Source of the DNA: Paenibacillus sp. FSL H8-0048
GTDB lineage: Bacteria; Bacillota; Bacilli; Paenibacillales; Paenibacillaceae
Direction: 5' to 3'
DNA: 64,000 nucleotides
Assembly: GCF_038002825.1 (NCBI RefSeq)
Contig: NZ_JBBODF010000001.1
Location: 3,100,001-3,164,000, forward strand
The notes under the pieces are model-generated. The model saw only the letters and a list, made by a program, of their open reading frames with translations, made no database searches and had not been told where the DNA came from. The translations under genes were made by a program, and so were the position numbers. Position 1 is the first letter of the stretch. Each line of letters opens with the position of its first letter. This document shows, one piece after another, positions 28,101-35,345 of the stretch.

Positions 28101-29039
28101 CGCAGATCCTGTATTTGCTATGGTGATTTTCTTGTAGAACACGTTCGGGATCTCGGCAATGACATCCACCGTGTCGTTATCCGGGTCTTGCACGTATCCT
28201 TCAAGATTATATGTACTCAGGCCAGTGTCGTTGATAATATTCTGTCCCGGCTGAGAGGTTAGGGTGAGATTAGGTTTCTTGTTGGTCGATAACGGAAAGA
28301 CCCGTTCATCGCTAACAGTATAAGTGTGGAAATATTGATATGTGCCTGAATCTTTCGATACGTCTGCTACCCAGTAAAATTCAGAGAACGATTGCAAAAA
28401 CTGAATAGAATTAGGCGTCTTTCCTGGAGTCAAGTAGACTGAAAATGAACTAGGTAACTCATCATATATTGAATAATAATAATCATCAAAGTAAATCCGT
28501 TTTTCATATAACCCCGGAGTAGTATACCGGGTCGAGTCAAAATAGGGCGGGTTATTTTCACTATCAAGAAAAGACCCTTCTCCTGCTGATGCTATGGAAC
28601 CCCTACTACCATCTGGATAGCCTACTGTCGTGCTGGTAGAGAATCCGGTGGTAAGACCATGCTTCCATCTCGATTCCCGATCTTGTTCTTTGGGGTAAAA
28701 GGGTATTTGTTCACGCGTAAGACTCCATAATGTTGGAGTTTGGAGATTGCTCATGTTAATGTGAAGTACCCCAGTGATTTTATTGAATGTCATACCTGTT
28801 AAATCAATAGCCGGTATATCAACCCGCATTGAAGATGCATACCAGTTCCTGTCTCCTGCAAATGATGGAGGGCGTGAGGCAATTAACTGCCTTGCCGGAA
28901 TATGTACATCATTAAATTCAATAATCTCTCCCGCAGCCGCTGCCTGTTCAGTACTAATCCCCATCCAAGAAAACCAGGGGAGCATAGTGACCATTAAAAT
29001 TAATATCGTAATTCGCTTTATCAGACTCAGACTTTTCAT
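25158..29039 (-). CDS. Large secreted PKD/Ig-like repeat protein (~1293 aa)
   Basis: A ~1293-residue exported protein. Residues ~5-36 form a signal peptide (ITILILMVTMLPWFSW, cleavage near AAAAGE). After an N-terminal ~200-residue unique domain, the chain is a series of Ig/PKD-like beta modules. They are marked by repeats such as LPPVALFTVNP, HPPAASFTMP, KSFDPDNDPLEVYSW and DYQDEDGDQQQRF, spaced roughly 90-110 residues. Acidic D/N-rich loops suggest calcium. There is no LPXTG, SLH or transmembrane anchor. ATG 29039 has GAGAGG and follows the upstream PKD gene by 16 bases. It is the last gene of the first Tad-like cluster, so a surface-fibre or adhesin role is inferred. Confidence 0.82.
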   Translation of the reverse strand: MKSLSLIKRITILILMVTMLPWFSWMGISTEQAAAAGEIIEFNDVHIPARQLIASRPPSFAGDRNWYASSMRVDIPAIDLTGMTFNKITGVLHINMSNLQTPTLWSLTREQIPFYPKEQDRESRWKHGLTTGFSTSTTVGYPDGSRGSIASAGEGSFLDSENNPPYFDSTRYTTPGLYEKRIYFDDYYYSIYDELPSSFSVYLTPGKTPNSIQFLQSFSEFYWVADVSKDSGTYQYFHTYTVSDERVFPLSTNKKPNLTLTSQPGQNIINDTGLSTYNLEGYVQDPDNDTVDVIAEIPNVFYKKITIANTGSAKNFTIPIDVLNEGIPPGWYNVNVKVVDPFNLKAEASTSFSVTNRLRNKAFFLINSPIDISTTYTDYENDGKYAERYRYDQDPAIFDNSMGMIWDSGLWRDSKYPSFPFSGAYTATFQAKDNPKGDDRFDNYRMWSRDNLSSMTFMIHRKPVALFSAKLIGGTLHLTDSSYDLDHMSSPAKGLVTWQWQWRKAGDEVWTEGQPPAQLPSAAAYEIRLRVRDIDGPSGFGVWSDWMQQSVGSAANLPPVALFTVNPTNVSYRKATTVIDKSFDPDNDPLEVYSWTVIKDGWQQVWSHSGGAAVPPNIAAFGVGSYQLNLQVRDNRGLWSNVYSQTVQVINHPPAASFTMPNEVYRDTVISLNNLTPDPDEDGDNLQYGWYTKLNNDPYYWRGSNRNQVFRVQDVLNDYGISAQKAISDGWEMRLNVTDGSLYSYATQMFSVKNHIPIAAINGPAAVNQYDNRIFTSSDADEDIADQGSLKYYWRVTGSDHKITLFQTPSISLNFDELGTYTLEHWAVDQIGDKSNIATLKVAVKENLAPNLTLTYPAGTVNNPTIIDAEKEGDPLIKWTYSDPENDPQESYRLEFFTKDKLLAKTVENADSSGSVRQYQLPDQSLDRFLLYTVQGRAFSKRKWSEISNEKVFIIDNPPKPGFTLITDTGKDAAKVPIYRTDVLNIQSTATDADIPKGDTISHQYFMKPAGGAEALFNTQSNFTKQFTSNGTFALRQVVTDSLGLYRELIHNITVVNRLPVVNITYPASTVYTSPTIVSTLTPVIKWDYQDEDGDQQQRFKVRIIDLTSGQIIGSGEQYSSNKQWQVPAGRLIENVRYGVEVEAYDGFEWSKVSPKKFMMVNLLSIKGAVQHTEEWNGNRQAYNMKHSGSPESPRGYNVYWAGEKFVLQGTATGLPDTVQVTMTGGYTAALSPAGSDKTMWTGELADPSFEQLPDGPVTFTFTATNEYQTKVDTVAVTILGDWTEYYQSHRVK

Positions 29040-29055
29040 GCGGTTATCCTCTCTT

Positions 29056-31335
29056 CTACCATGACCAATCGACTGCCGGAGCACGGTTGTACACTTCAAT
29101 GACTCGTTCAGCTATCGGCTGCGGCGGCGAACTGCTATAGGAGTCTCTAGATTTCCGGTCGGCTGGAGTAATAAACTCTTCAATGGTTGGCTGATCGAAC
29201 TCCTCGGTTACTGTAAGGCGCACTTCATATCTCCCCACACTGCTCAACTGCAAATTAAAGGCTGTTTTGTTCTCGTTGCTGAATATCACCCAAGCTTCAT
29301 CCGCAAAATTTCCATCGTTATTAGAATCGTATCTGTACTCCCAAATACGGCGATCCAGAAAATCATAATCCGGAGAGAAGGACATATCCGTAAGCGCAGC
29401 GCTGGCTATATTGCCTTGATTAGGATCTCTATAAATCTTATTGGGAACCGAGATATACACAACAGGCGGTTCATCGGCAACAATCTGAAAAATCATGCTT
29501 GTGGAGTCGCCAAATCCGGCAGTGTTAGTTACTGTAAGGGTGGCCTTGTATGTCCCAGGTTTCTTAAACAATACTTCTTTGGAGTTCATCCCTGAGAGAT
29601 TTCCCAGGTATTTAATATCTGCGGCAGTGCCGCCGGAAACAGGTGAAATCGTCCACTGCGTCTTGGTCTCATCAATAGGGTAATGCTCCGGGCTTCGGCT
29701 CTTACTCAATAGTGTTACTTTCCTGTTTTCTTTTTTTGTCCCCTTTACATCAATGACCGCTTTAGGGATGGGTTGGATGACATTAATTTTGGCGCTGGTT
29801 GAACCGGTCAGTCCTCCGTTATCAGTTACGGTTAGGCGTACGGAATGCTGGCCGAGAGCACTTAGCGGATACCAAGTCCAGCCGAAGGGACCACTAACCG
29901 GCTCCACAGCTCCAGGGGTATTGTACTTATAATCTACAATCGTTCCGTCTGGATCATATGAATCTTTACCATAGATCAAGGTTTCTTCCCCTGCCATGAC
30001 CTCTTCAGGTACATCGAGTACAGCTTTAGGCGGCTTATTGTTATTGGCTGGCGGTGGTGTTGCAGGGATAGGAGAATCTGAGACTTCTACGGTTGCCTTC
30101 ATTGTTTTGGACAGTGAGGATATGGTCCCCCCTGACGACACTATCGGCTTGGTGAAGCGAACGGTCACCGTGAGGGTGTACTCCTGCTTTACATTGCTGC
30201 CCCGGCTCTTTGGGATGACAAAGTTATCAAAGGTCTGTGTGCTGTTCAGAACCTTGCCGTAATCCTTCTTAATCTTCACATCATTAGAGCCAGTCTCCTT
30301 CGCATAAAATATCCATTCCTCGATGTTAGATGAATTATCGTAAGCCAAAAGGTCTCCCTTGACTCTCAAGGATACCTCCGTGTCCTTCCCCTCAAACTTC
30401 GCCGGGTTGGGCGAAGGCTTGAGGATGCTTACTCCGCCGTCTAGGGTGGGTTCGGTGATGGGCGTGTAGTTGAAGGATACGCTGCCGCTGTAGCTGTAGG
30501 TTGGGACTTTGGCATCGGCGGTGTAGTAGTAGGCAGCTCGAACTTCATATTTCCTTCCCTGTGCATGACCTACGAGGGGGTGAGAAGCATCTGCATCTTG
30601 GTATGAATATTTTTGCTCCACAGTTTCACCAGCTGAATTTACAAAATACGGAATAGCATAATTAACAATAATCCTATTATTCTTAAATTTGGTCTCCTTT
30701 AGCGTAGTTGAGGAATTTACGTAATCAAAGTGCGGTGTAATCGTATTACCTATTATATATTTCAAATCTATAACATTGTATTGTGATCCGTTATACCATT
30801 TCACATAATCAATCGACTGAAACGGCGCAGCAGAAACCACCGTTCTGGGAGGTTGAGAGGATGGATTTGAATAATCTTCAGCAGGCTTATCATAAGTCTT
30901 CATTCCATCAGTTGCTTCATTGTACTCATTAATTTGCCAACGTCTTCCATCAGAATATCTCCAAATAGAGTTACTAGGATTTGCAATATAATATTCCTTC
31001 CAAGAAGCGCGAAATCCAGTCAAATTATTTATTATTTTCGGATTTGATACACCATTTAATTTTAAATTTATTTTCCCATTCTCAAGAGTAATTCCCCCAA
31101 CAAGTGTATTGCTACCTGTATATTTTAAAGTGCTGCTATTAATAGAAGCAGCTGTTACCCCACTTGGTAAATCAAGAATATACAGCTTAGCCGTATATTC
31201 TTCTCCAATAAGACCTGTGTTAATGGGGATGGAGATAGTAGCAGTTTTTGATTCTGCTGCTTCTACAAGTCTAATCTGAATTAAAGGAGTTGTAAGGATA
31301 GTTAAGACCAACAAAGAACAAAATAACTTCTTCAT
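29056..31335 (-). CDS. Secreted PKD-domain protein (759 aa)
   Basis: A 759-residue exported protein with signal peptide ~1-27 (LFCSLLVLTILTTPLIQIRL). Residues ~30-330 are a unique Tyr/Asn/Ser-rich domain. Then come PKD-like modules: KPPKAVLDVPEEVMAGEETLIYGKDSYDPDG near 435-530, a second (VIDVKGTKKENRKVTLLSKSR) to ~630, and a third (PPVVYISVPNKIYRD) to the end. No cell-wall anchor is visible. It overlaps the upstream gene by 4 bases and precedes the 1293-residue paralogue. The N-terminal half is noticeably AT-richer than the Tad genes upstream. Confidence 0.82.
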   Translation of the reverse strand: MKKLFCSLLVLTILTTPLIQIRLVEAAESKTATISIPINTGLIGEEYTAKLYILDLPSGVTAASINSSTLKYTGSNTLVGGITLENGKINLKLNGVSNPKIINNLTGFRASWKEYYIANPSNSIWRYSDGRRWQINEYNEATDGMKTYDKPAEDYSNPSSQPPRTVVSAAPFQSIDYVKWYNGSQYNVIDLKYIIGNTITPHFDYVNSSTTLKETKFKNNRIIVNYAIPYFVNSAGETVEQKYSYQDADASHPLVGHAQGRKYEVRAAYYYTADAKVPTYSYSGSVSFNYTPITEPTLDGGVSILKPSPNPAKFEGKDTEVSLRVKGDLLAYDNSSNIEEWIFYAKETGSNDVKIKKDYGKVLNSTQTFDNFVIPKSRGSNVKQEYTLTVTVRFTKPIVSSGGTISSLSKTMKATVEVSDSPIPATPPPANNNKPPKAVLDVPEEVMAGEETLIYGKDSYDPDGTIVDYKYNTPGAVEPVSGPFGWTWYPLSALGQHSVRLTVTDNGGLTGSTSAKINVIQPIPKAVIDVKGTKKENRKVTLLSKSRSPEHYPIDETKTQWTISPVSGGTAADIKYLGNLSGMNSKEVLFKKPGTYKATLTVTNTAGFGDSTSMIFQIVADEPPVVYISVPNKIYRDPNQGNIASAALTDMSFSPDYDFLDRRIWEYRYDSNNDGNFADEAWVIFSNENKTAFNLQLSSVGRYEVRLTVTEEFDQPTIEEFITPADRKSRDSYSSSPPQPIAERVIEVYNRAPAVDWSW

Positions 31336-31964
31336 TCTGGAACCACAAACTTTTCAACAACTTTTTTTCCATAAAACATACGAAGAACAAAAAAATTAAA
31401 ATCATCAGCATAGACGTAGCCAAGATATGAGGTAATCTTCTCACCTGGCTTTAGATTATAACTCCACAATGCTTCTGCACTATTTGTTTTTGCAGCATAT
31501 TTTCTTGGCCAAATCGGATCAGTAACTGTACCACTTTTAAACCTCAACGGAACAATTCTTTCAATATCAGATCCACTACCGATTAATGTTTTACCAGTTT
31601 TATTTTCTAAAGTTACCTTTGTCCATATAAAGTATTTTGGGCTATCAATGATATCTGTAGAGTTTTGAAACCCATACAACTTCTGTAATTTCTTAACCTC
31701 CGGAGACTTAAAATCATAAATCATAATCTTATGAAGTGTATAACTAAGTCCTTCCGACTCAAGTGTAACTGGTAGGTCCATTGCCTTCTTCAGTCCGAAT
31801 TTAGCCAAATTGTCTGTCATCACCGGAGCCGCCGTAGCCTTCACCCCCGAAGCACTAACATCCCCCGCTGAACCAACAGCCGGACCGGCCAACAAGGCCA
31901 CTGCCAGAAAAGCTTTTACTGCGGTTTTCCCCGCTATTGTCTTGCTAATCTTCAACTTTGTCAT
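31332..31964 (-). CDS. Secreted hypothetical protein in the PKD/Tad-like cluster
   Basis: A 210-residue exported protein that I do not recognise. An N-terminal Ala-rich signal peptide (~residues 10-38, FLAVALLAGPAVGSAG) is followed by a beta-rich domain. That domain contains YFIWTKVTLENKTGKTLIGSGSD, recalling DUF4352-like immunoglobulin folds. Its stop overlaps the start of the 759-residue PKD gene, implying coupling. GGGAGAG lies before the ATG. It may be an anchor or chaperone of the PKD proteins; that is a guess from position. Confidence 0.7.
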   Translation of the reverse strand: MTKLKISKTIAGKTAVKAFLAVALLAGPAVGSAGDVSASGVKATAAPVMTDNLAKFGLKKAMDLPVTLESEGLSYTLHKIMIYDFKSPEVKKLQKLYGFQNSTDIIDSPKYFIWTKVTLENKTGKTLIGSGSDIERIVPLRFKSGTVTDPIWPRKYAAKTNSAEALWSYNLKPGEKITSYLGYVYADDFNFFVLRMFYGKKVVEKFVVPE

Positions 31965-32026
31965 AATTAATCTCTCCCTTAGTTTTCATAGTTTTGCACC
32001 TTCATCAAACGCATCAGCTGGATGCT

Positions 32027-32524
32027 TTATTGATTCATTCTATATTCCTGAACTGCCGGTACCGTGATGGCCTCTTGAACCTTGCTTCTGGAGATCAGCA
32101 CCGGGTGCTGCGTTTGAATAACGGCGATGACCGAAGGACCTTGTATGTATTTGGTGATACCGTAAACACTGTCCTCATAGAGCAGCGGAAAAGTATCGCC
32201 TGTGGATTCATCCACGATGTCGAACTTGACGATCTTCACTTGAGCCTGAAGCCGGCTCCCCGCTAAGGGGGATAAACCGTCATCCAGTCCCAGATTACTC
32301 TGCAAGGTATGGCGGAAGGCGGCATAAGCCTCAGCGGGATCAATGACCAGACGGCCTTGGGCCCTCGCTGCTTCGTTCAACTCCTGTGATGCGTCATGGA
32401 CGGCCATATTATTGGCATCCTTAAGCATGCTGCGCATGATGTCCCATTCCTGATTCTGAATCTGAAAAAACCAGGAATAAATAAAGATCAACAGGACAAA
32501 GGCCAGCTTAATAATATAATCCAT
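32027..32524 (-). CDS. Single-helix membrane protein, TadE/pseudopilin-like
   Basis: A 165-residue protein with one N-terminal membrane helix starting at residue 4 (IIKLAFVLLIFIYSWFFQI) and a ~140-residue extracytoplasmic part. The helix followed by AVHDASQELNEAA resembles TadE/TadG minor pilins. The usual G-xxxx-E prepilin cleavage site is missing. It lies between the PKD genes and another one-helix protein and is probably a minor subunit of the fibre. Confidence 0.65.
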   Translation of the reverse strand: MDYIIKLAFVLLIFIYSWFFQIQNQEWDIMRSMLKDANNMAVHDASQELNEAARAQGRLVIDPAEAYAAFRHTLQSNLGLDDGLSPLAGSRLQAQVKIVKFDIVDESTGDTFPLLYEDSVYGITKYIQGPSVIAVIQTQHPVLISRSKVQEAITVPAVQEYRMNQ

Positions 32525-32544
32525 AGGTTAGCTTCATCCCTTAA

Positions 32545-32925
32545 TTAATCGAGATATTCACTCATGATCGAGCCATGTCCATAATACTGTGTCGGCTGGG
32601 ATACGCCGGAGAAATTGTAGGGAAACAGGTTCACCCGCGGCGCAGTCACATATACATCAATCCGCTGTTTGCGCTCAAGGACCACTTCTGTTCCGCTGGT
32701 GATCTTAATCGAGCCTTCGGGAAATCCTACAGCCTTCAGGTTCGAAATGACCTCAGCCTTCATGGAGGCAGTGACCATCCCTTCTGTCGCCGCCTTTTGC
32801 GTAATATACGAGGTGTTGGCTTTGACCTGCAGATCGAGCAGATAATCGATGTACGTAAAAATCGGCTGCAAAATAATGAACAGCACCAGCCACATGAACA
32901 AAGCCCGGAGGACGGTTGCCTTCAA
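32545..32925 (-). CDS. Single-helix membrane protein in Tad-like cluster
   Basis: A 126-residue protein with an N-terminal helix (ALFMWLVLFIILQPIFTYI, ~8-26) and a beta-rich outer domain (GSIKITSGTEVVLERKQRIDVYVTAP). The middle segment QKAATEGMVTASMKAEVISNL is typical of TadE/PilO-type minor pilins. No leader peptide or prepilin site is visible. It is 20 bases upstream of the 165-residue gene and 15 bases after the 47-residue gene. Confidence 0.68.
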   Translation of the reverse strand: MKATVLRALFMWLVLFIILQPIFTYIDYLLDLQVKANTSYITQKAATEGMVTASMKAEVISNLKAVGFPEGSIKITSGTEVVLERKQRIDVYVTAPRVNLFPYNFSGVSQPTQYYGHGSIMSEYLD

Positions 32926-32940
32926 GCGCAGCGCCTCCTT

Positions 32941-33084
32941 TTAATACTTCTCGACAGCTTTGACATGGGTGATAATATCATCCTGGCTGCCGCCTATGAT
33001 GCTTGTAGCCCCAGCGATAAAAATCCCGGCAATCACAAAGCCAATAGCCAGAAACAGCGCGACGGAAATCGAGTCCTTCTTCAT
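32941..33084 (-). CDS. Tiny membrane protein (47 aa), paralogue of the next upstream gene
   Basis: A 47-codon frame with ATG at 33084 and TAA at 32941. It begins MKKDSISVALFLAIGF and has one hydrophobic helix (~residues 7-27) and a short polar tail (QDDIITHVKAVEKY). The first 16 residues align with the 69-residue protein just upstream (MKKDAISTGLFIAIGF), so the pair arose by duplication. Only 5 bases separate the genes, and the Shine-Dalgarno is weak, so translation is probably coupled. Size and place suggest the main fibre subunit or a small scaffold. Confidence 0.72.
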   Translation of the reverse strand: MKKDSISVALFLAIGFVIAGIFIAGATSIIGGSQDDIITHVKAVEKY

Positions 33085-33089
33085 CCCGG

Positions 33090-33299
33090 TTAAACCAAAG
33101 GGCCAGCAATTGTGTACGTTACTGCCGCTTCCACAGAAGCTGCGGGCTGAACCATACTAACCTTCGGGATTTCAGGTCTGTTGTCATCCGCCTTATCGAT
33201 TACGTCCCGTACTACAGGAATCAATACAGCAATTACGATAGCCACACACAGGAACCCGATAGCGATAAACAAGCCAGTAGAAATAGCATCTTTTTTCAT
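33090..33299 (-). CDS. Small membrane protein (69 aa), pilin-like
   Basis: A 69-residue protein with one helix (LFIAIGFLCVAIVIAVLIPVV, ~10-30) and a Pro/Val-rich outer tail. ATG 33299 has AAGGGAG upstream; the frame extends 21 codons further but the duplicate gene shows where the protein starts. There is no Flp-type GxxTxE cleavage motif, so it would not be processed like the Flp pilin of the other Tad locus. A promoter-like pair lies just upstream, suggesting extra expression of this and the following genes. Confidence 0.75.
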   Translation of the reverse strand: MKKDAISTGLFIAIGFLCVAIVIAVLIPVVRDVIDKADDNRPEIPKVSMVQPAASVEAAVTYTIAGPLV

Positions 33300-33325
33300 T
33301 GTTAATATCTCCCTTTTGATTGTAT

Positions 33326-33353
33326 ATTTTAAAATGCTTCTTGAATATAACAA
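33326..33353 (-). promoter_or_regulatory. Candidate internal promoter before the small pilin-like genes
   Basis: Minus strand TTGTTA (33353-33348) and TAAAAT (33331-33326), spaced 16, in an AT-rich 100-base gap. Extra transcription of the small subunit genes would fit a structural role. Confidence 0.35.
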
Positions 33354-33399
33354 AAATTTCACTTCATGCTTTGTCTTGCTGCCAACCTGCCTGAAGTGC

Positions 33400-34272
33400 T
33401 CATTGGAACATCCCTACACCGTTAAAATTCCCCTTGATCAGCATAATGTACTGCATCGCCAGCGAAACAATCATCAGAAAGGTAGCGATTGACGGAATAA
33501 CATTGATGATTGTGGACATGTCTCCGATAAAAGACCACTTCTTCAGATATTGGTCACTTGAGATTTTGGTGATAATTTTACCCTGCTCCTGCAGATACTT
33601 CGCTGCTTCATGGTCATCATCCATCCCCTCTGTCGCCAGCAGAATCGAGCGGATATCATTGATAAACATGTGGTTCTCGGGGAATTTGCTGCAAAACCAT
33701 TCAATGGCCCGCTCCGTGCCCTCATCCACCGCCCGCTCCGAAAGCTCATACAGATCCTGGCGGATGTAGCTGAAATGGTTGGCCGTCCCGGCGCAGAAGG
33801 CTCCAAATTCCACATACCCCCGCTTGCGCAGTCTGTTGTTCTCATAGAGGCGGATGAAGGAGATCAGCTCCCCGTCTTTTTGAATCAGCGTCTTCTGATG
33901 CAGCCAGCTCAGCACCCAGCCGAACGGCAGCACCCGCTGCGGACTGGTAATTACGAGAATCAGCAGCGCAATCAGTGGATCGTATATGGACACTCTCTCT
34001 GAGCGCACGAAATCTCCCGTTGCCTGAACCAGAATATAGAGGAAGGCCGCCGAATATCGGAATAATGTGATTTTGGCTGCGGATATAGAGAGTCCGCTCT
34101 GGTGGAGCAATTGCTGCAGCCGTTCATTTTGCACACGTTCCCCGAACGCCTTCCACTGCTGGCCCAAACGGAGCACATACCGCTGCTGACGGCTGCTGCT
34201 GCTGACAAAGACCAATAAGGCAAGATACACAATACCTGTTACAGCTATCAAAAGTAGTAATCTATCCATCAT
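33400..34272 (-). CDS. TadC-like (type II secretion F-type) membrane protein
   Basis: A 290-residue protein with an N-terminal helix (~4-24), two more helices (~70-115) and a C-terminal helix pair (~255-280). A cytoplasmic helical block of ~130 residues carries FIRLYENNRLRKRGYVEF and a DIRSILLATEGMDDDHEA segment. This is the layout of TadB/TadC platform proteins, though sequence similarity to the TadC of the second locus is low. It starts 8 bases after the preceding gene's stop. Confidence 0.72.
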   Translation of the reverse strand: MMDRLLLLIAVTGIVYLALLVFVSSSSRQQRYVLRLGQQWKAFGERVQNERLQQLLHQSGLSISAAKITLFRYSAAFLYILVQATGDFVRSERVSIYDPLIALLILVITSPQRVLPFGWVLSWLHQKTLIQKDGELISFIRLYENNRLRKRGYVEFGAFCAGTANHFSYIRQDLYELSERAVDEGTERAIEWFCSKFPENHMFINDIRSILLATEGMDDDHEAAKYLQEQGKIITKISSDQYLKKWSFIGDMSTIINVIPSIATFLMIVSLAMQYIMLIKGNFNGVGMFQ

Positions 34273-34280
34273 TCATCACC

Positions 34281-35330
34281 TTAATGGTAGTCCAGTCTGG
34301 GTCTGGCGAGGATGGTGCTGATCATGAACGAGATGAATAGGCCCGTAAGGATCACCATCATAAATGTAAGTCCAATCGTTGTCTCGAACTGCAATTTGAA
34401 ATACACATCCGGCTTCAGCATGTACATGAACGTTCCCACAGAAGACACCAGTACAATCAGATTACCGTACAGCCCCAGGCTGATCGCATCCCTGCTGCTG
34501 GCCTTTACCGTAAGAATGGTCTCCCGTTGCAGCTCCATGGAGCGGTTAAGCGTCATGAGTGAGCTTTTGAGATAACGGGTGCCCTCCTTCTCGCAATAGA
34601 GCAGATCGGATACGAATTCTACGGCAAACGTCGTGCCAATCGCTCCGGCAAAACGCCCGGCTTCCTCATTCAGCTCCCGTTCATTGCTATAGCCGGCGAA
34701 TGCTGCCCCCAGCAGCTTCAAGGGCGTCTTCAGCACATTCTCCACCGGCAGCAAGTCACTGGTCTTGGACAAAATGGAATCCGCAGATAAATGCGTGAAT
34801 TTGGTGGCGATTTTGATCACATCGAGCAGATCGTAGCTCCCCCGCACCTTGCGCTGGGCATAGGTATATCTCATCCGCAGATAAGGAATACAGGCCGAGA
34901 GAACCGCCAGGAACAAGGGAAGCCGCCAGGCATTCGCCACAGGTGCGCCGTCATTCAACACTATGCCTTCCAGAAAAGGATTGCTGAAGCTCATCTGCCC
35001 CGGCAGCTCTTTAAGAGTCAGCAGACTCGACAGGAATACCCCGAGGAACAGCAGCCCCGAACGGGTGACGAAGCGCAGCACACTGATGCCCGGCTCATAT
35101 CGCTTATGGGCAAAATACAGCAGATCATCCAGATGGCGGTACAGCCACATTTTCCTCTTCGTGCTACTGACCTTCTGGCCGAACAGACTCATCCTCAGGT
35201 TCATCCGCAGATCCAGCTTTTGCCCCCACTGCCATAGATGCCGCTCAATCAGCGGCTTGACCAGCAGCCACAGTCCGCCTGCAACGAACAGGTGAAGCAC
35301 AAACTGGATGATATAGAACAGCAGCTCCAC
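34281..35330 (-). CDS. TadB-like platform membrane protein
   Basis: A ~349-residue polytopic protein. The first helix is at 5-27, a second set at ~85-160, then a long cytoplasmic block (KVRGSYDLLDVIKIATKFTHLSADSI and ELNEEAGRFAGAIGTTF), and two helices at the C terminus. This is the F-type platform layout. GTG 35330 has AGGAGG at 8 bases; the GTG two codons upstream is only 2 bases from it and is less likely. With the 290-residue protein it makes the usual TadB/TadC pair. Confidence 0.75.
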   Translation of the reverse strand: MELLFYIIQFVLHLFVAGGLWLLVKPLIERHLWQWGQKLDLRMNLRMSLFGQKVSSTKRKMWLYRHLDDLLYFAHKRYEPGISVLRFVTRSGLLFLGVFLSSLLTLKELPGQMSFSNPFLEGIVLNDGAPVANAWRLPLFLAVLSACIPYLRMRYTYAQRKVRGSYDLLDVIKIATKFTHLSADSILSKTSDLLPVENVLKTPLKLLGAAFAGYSNERELNEEAGRFAGAIGTTFAVEFVSDLLYCEKEGTRYLKSSLMTLNRSMELQRETILTVKASSRDAISLGLYGNLIVLVSSVGTFMYMLKPDVYFKLQFETTIGLTFMMVILTGLFISFMISTILARPRLDYH

Positions 35331-35345
35331 AGGCACTCCCTCCTC

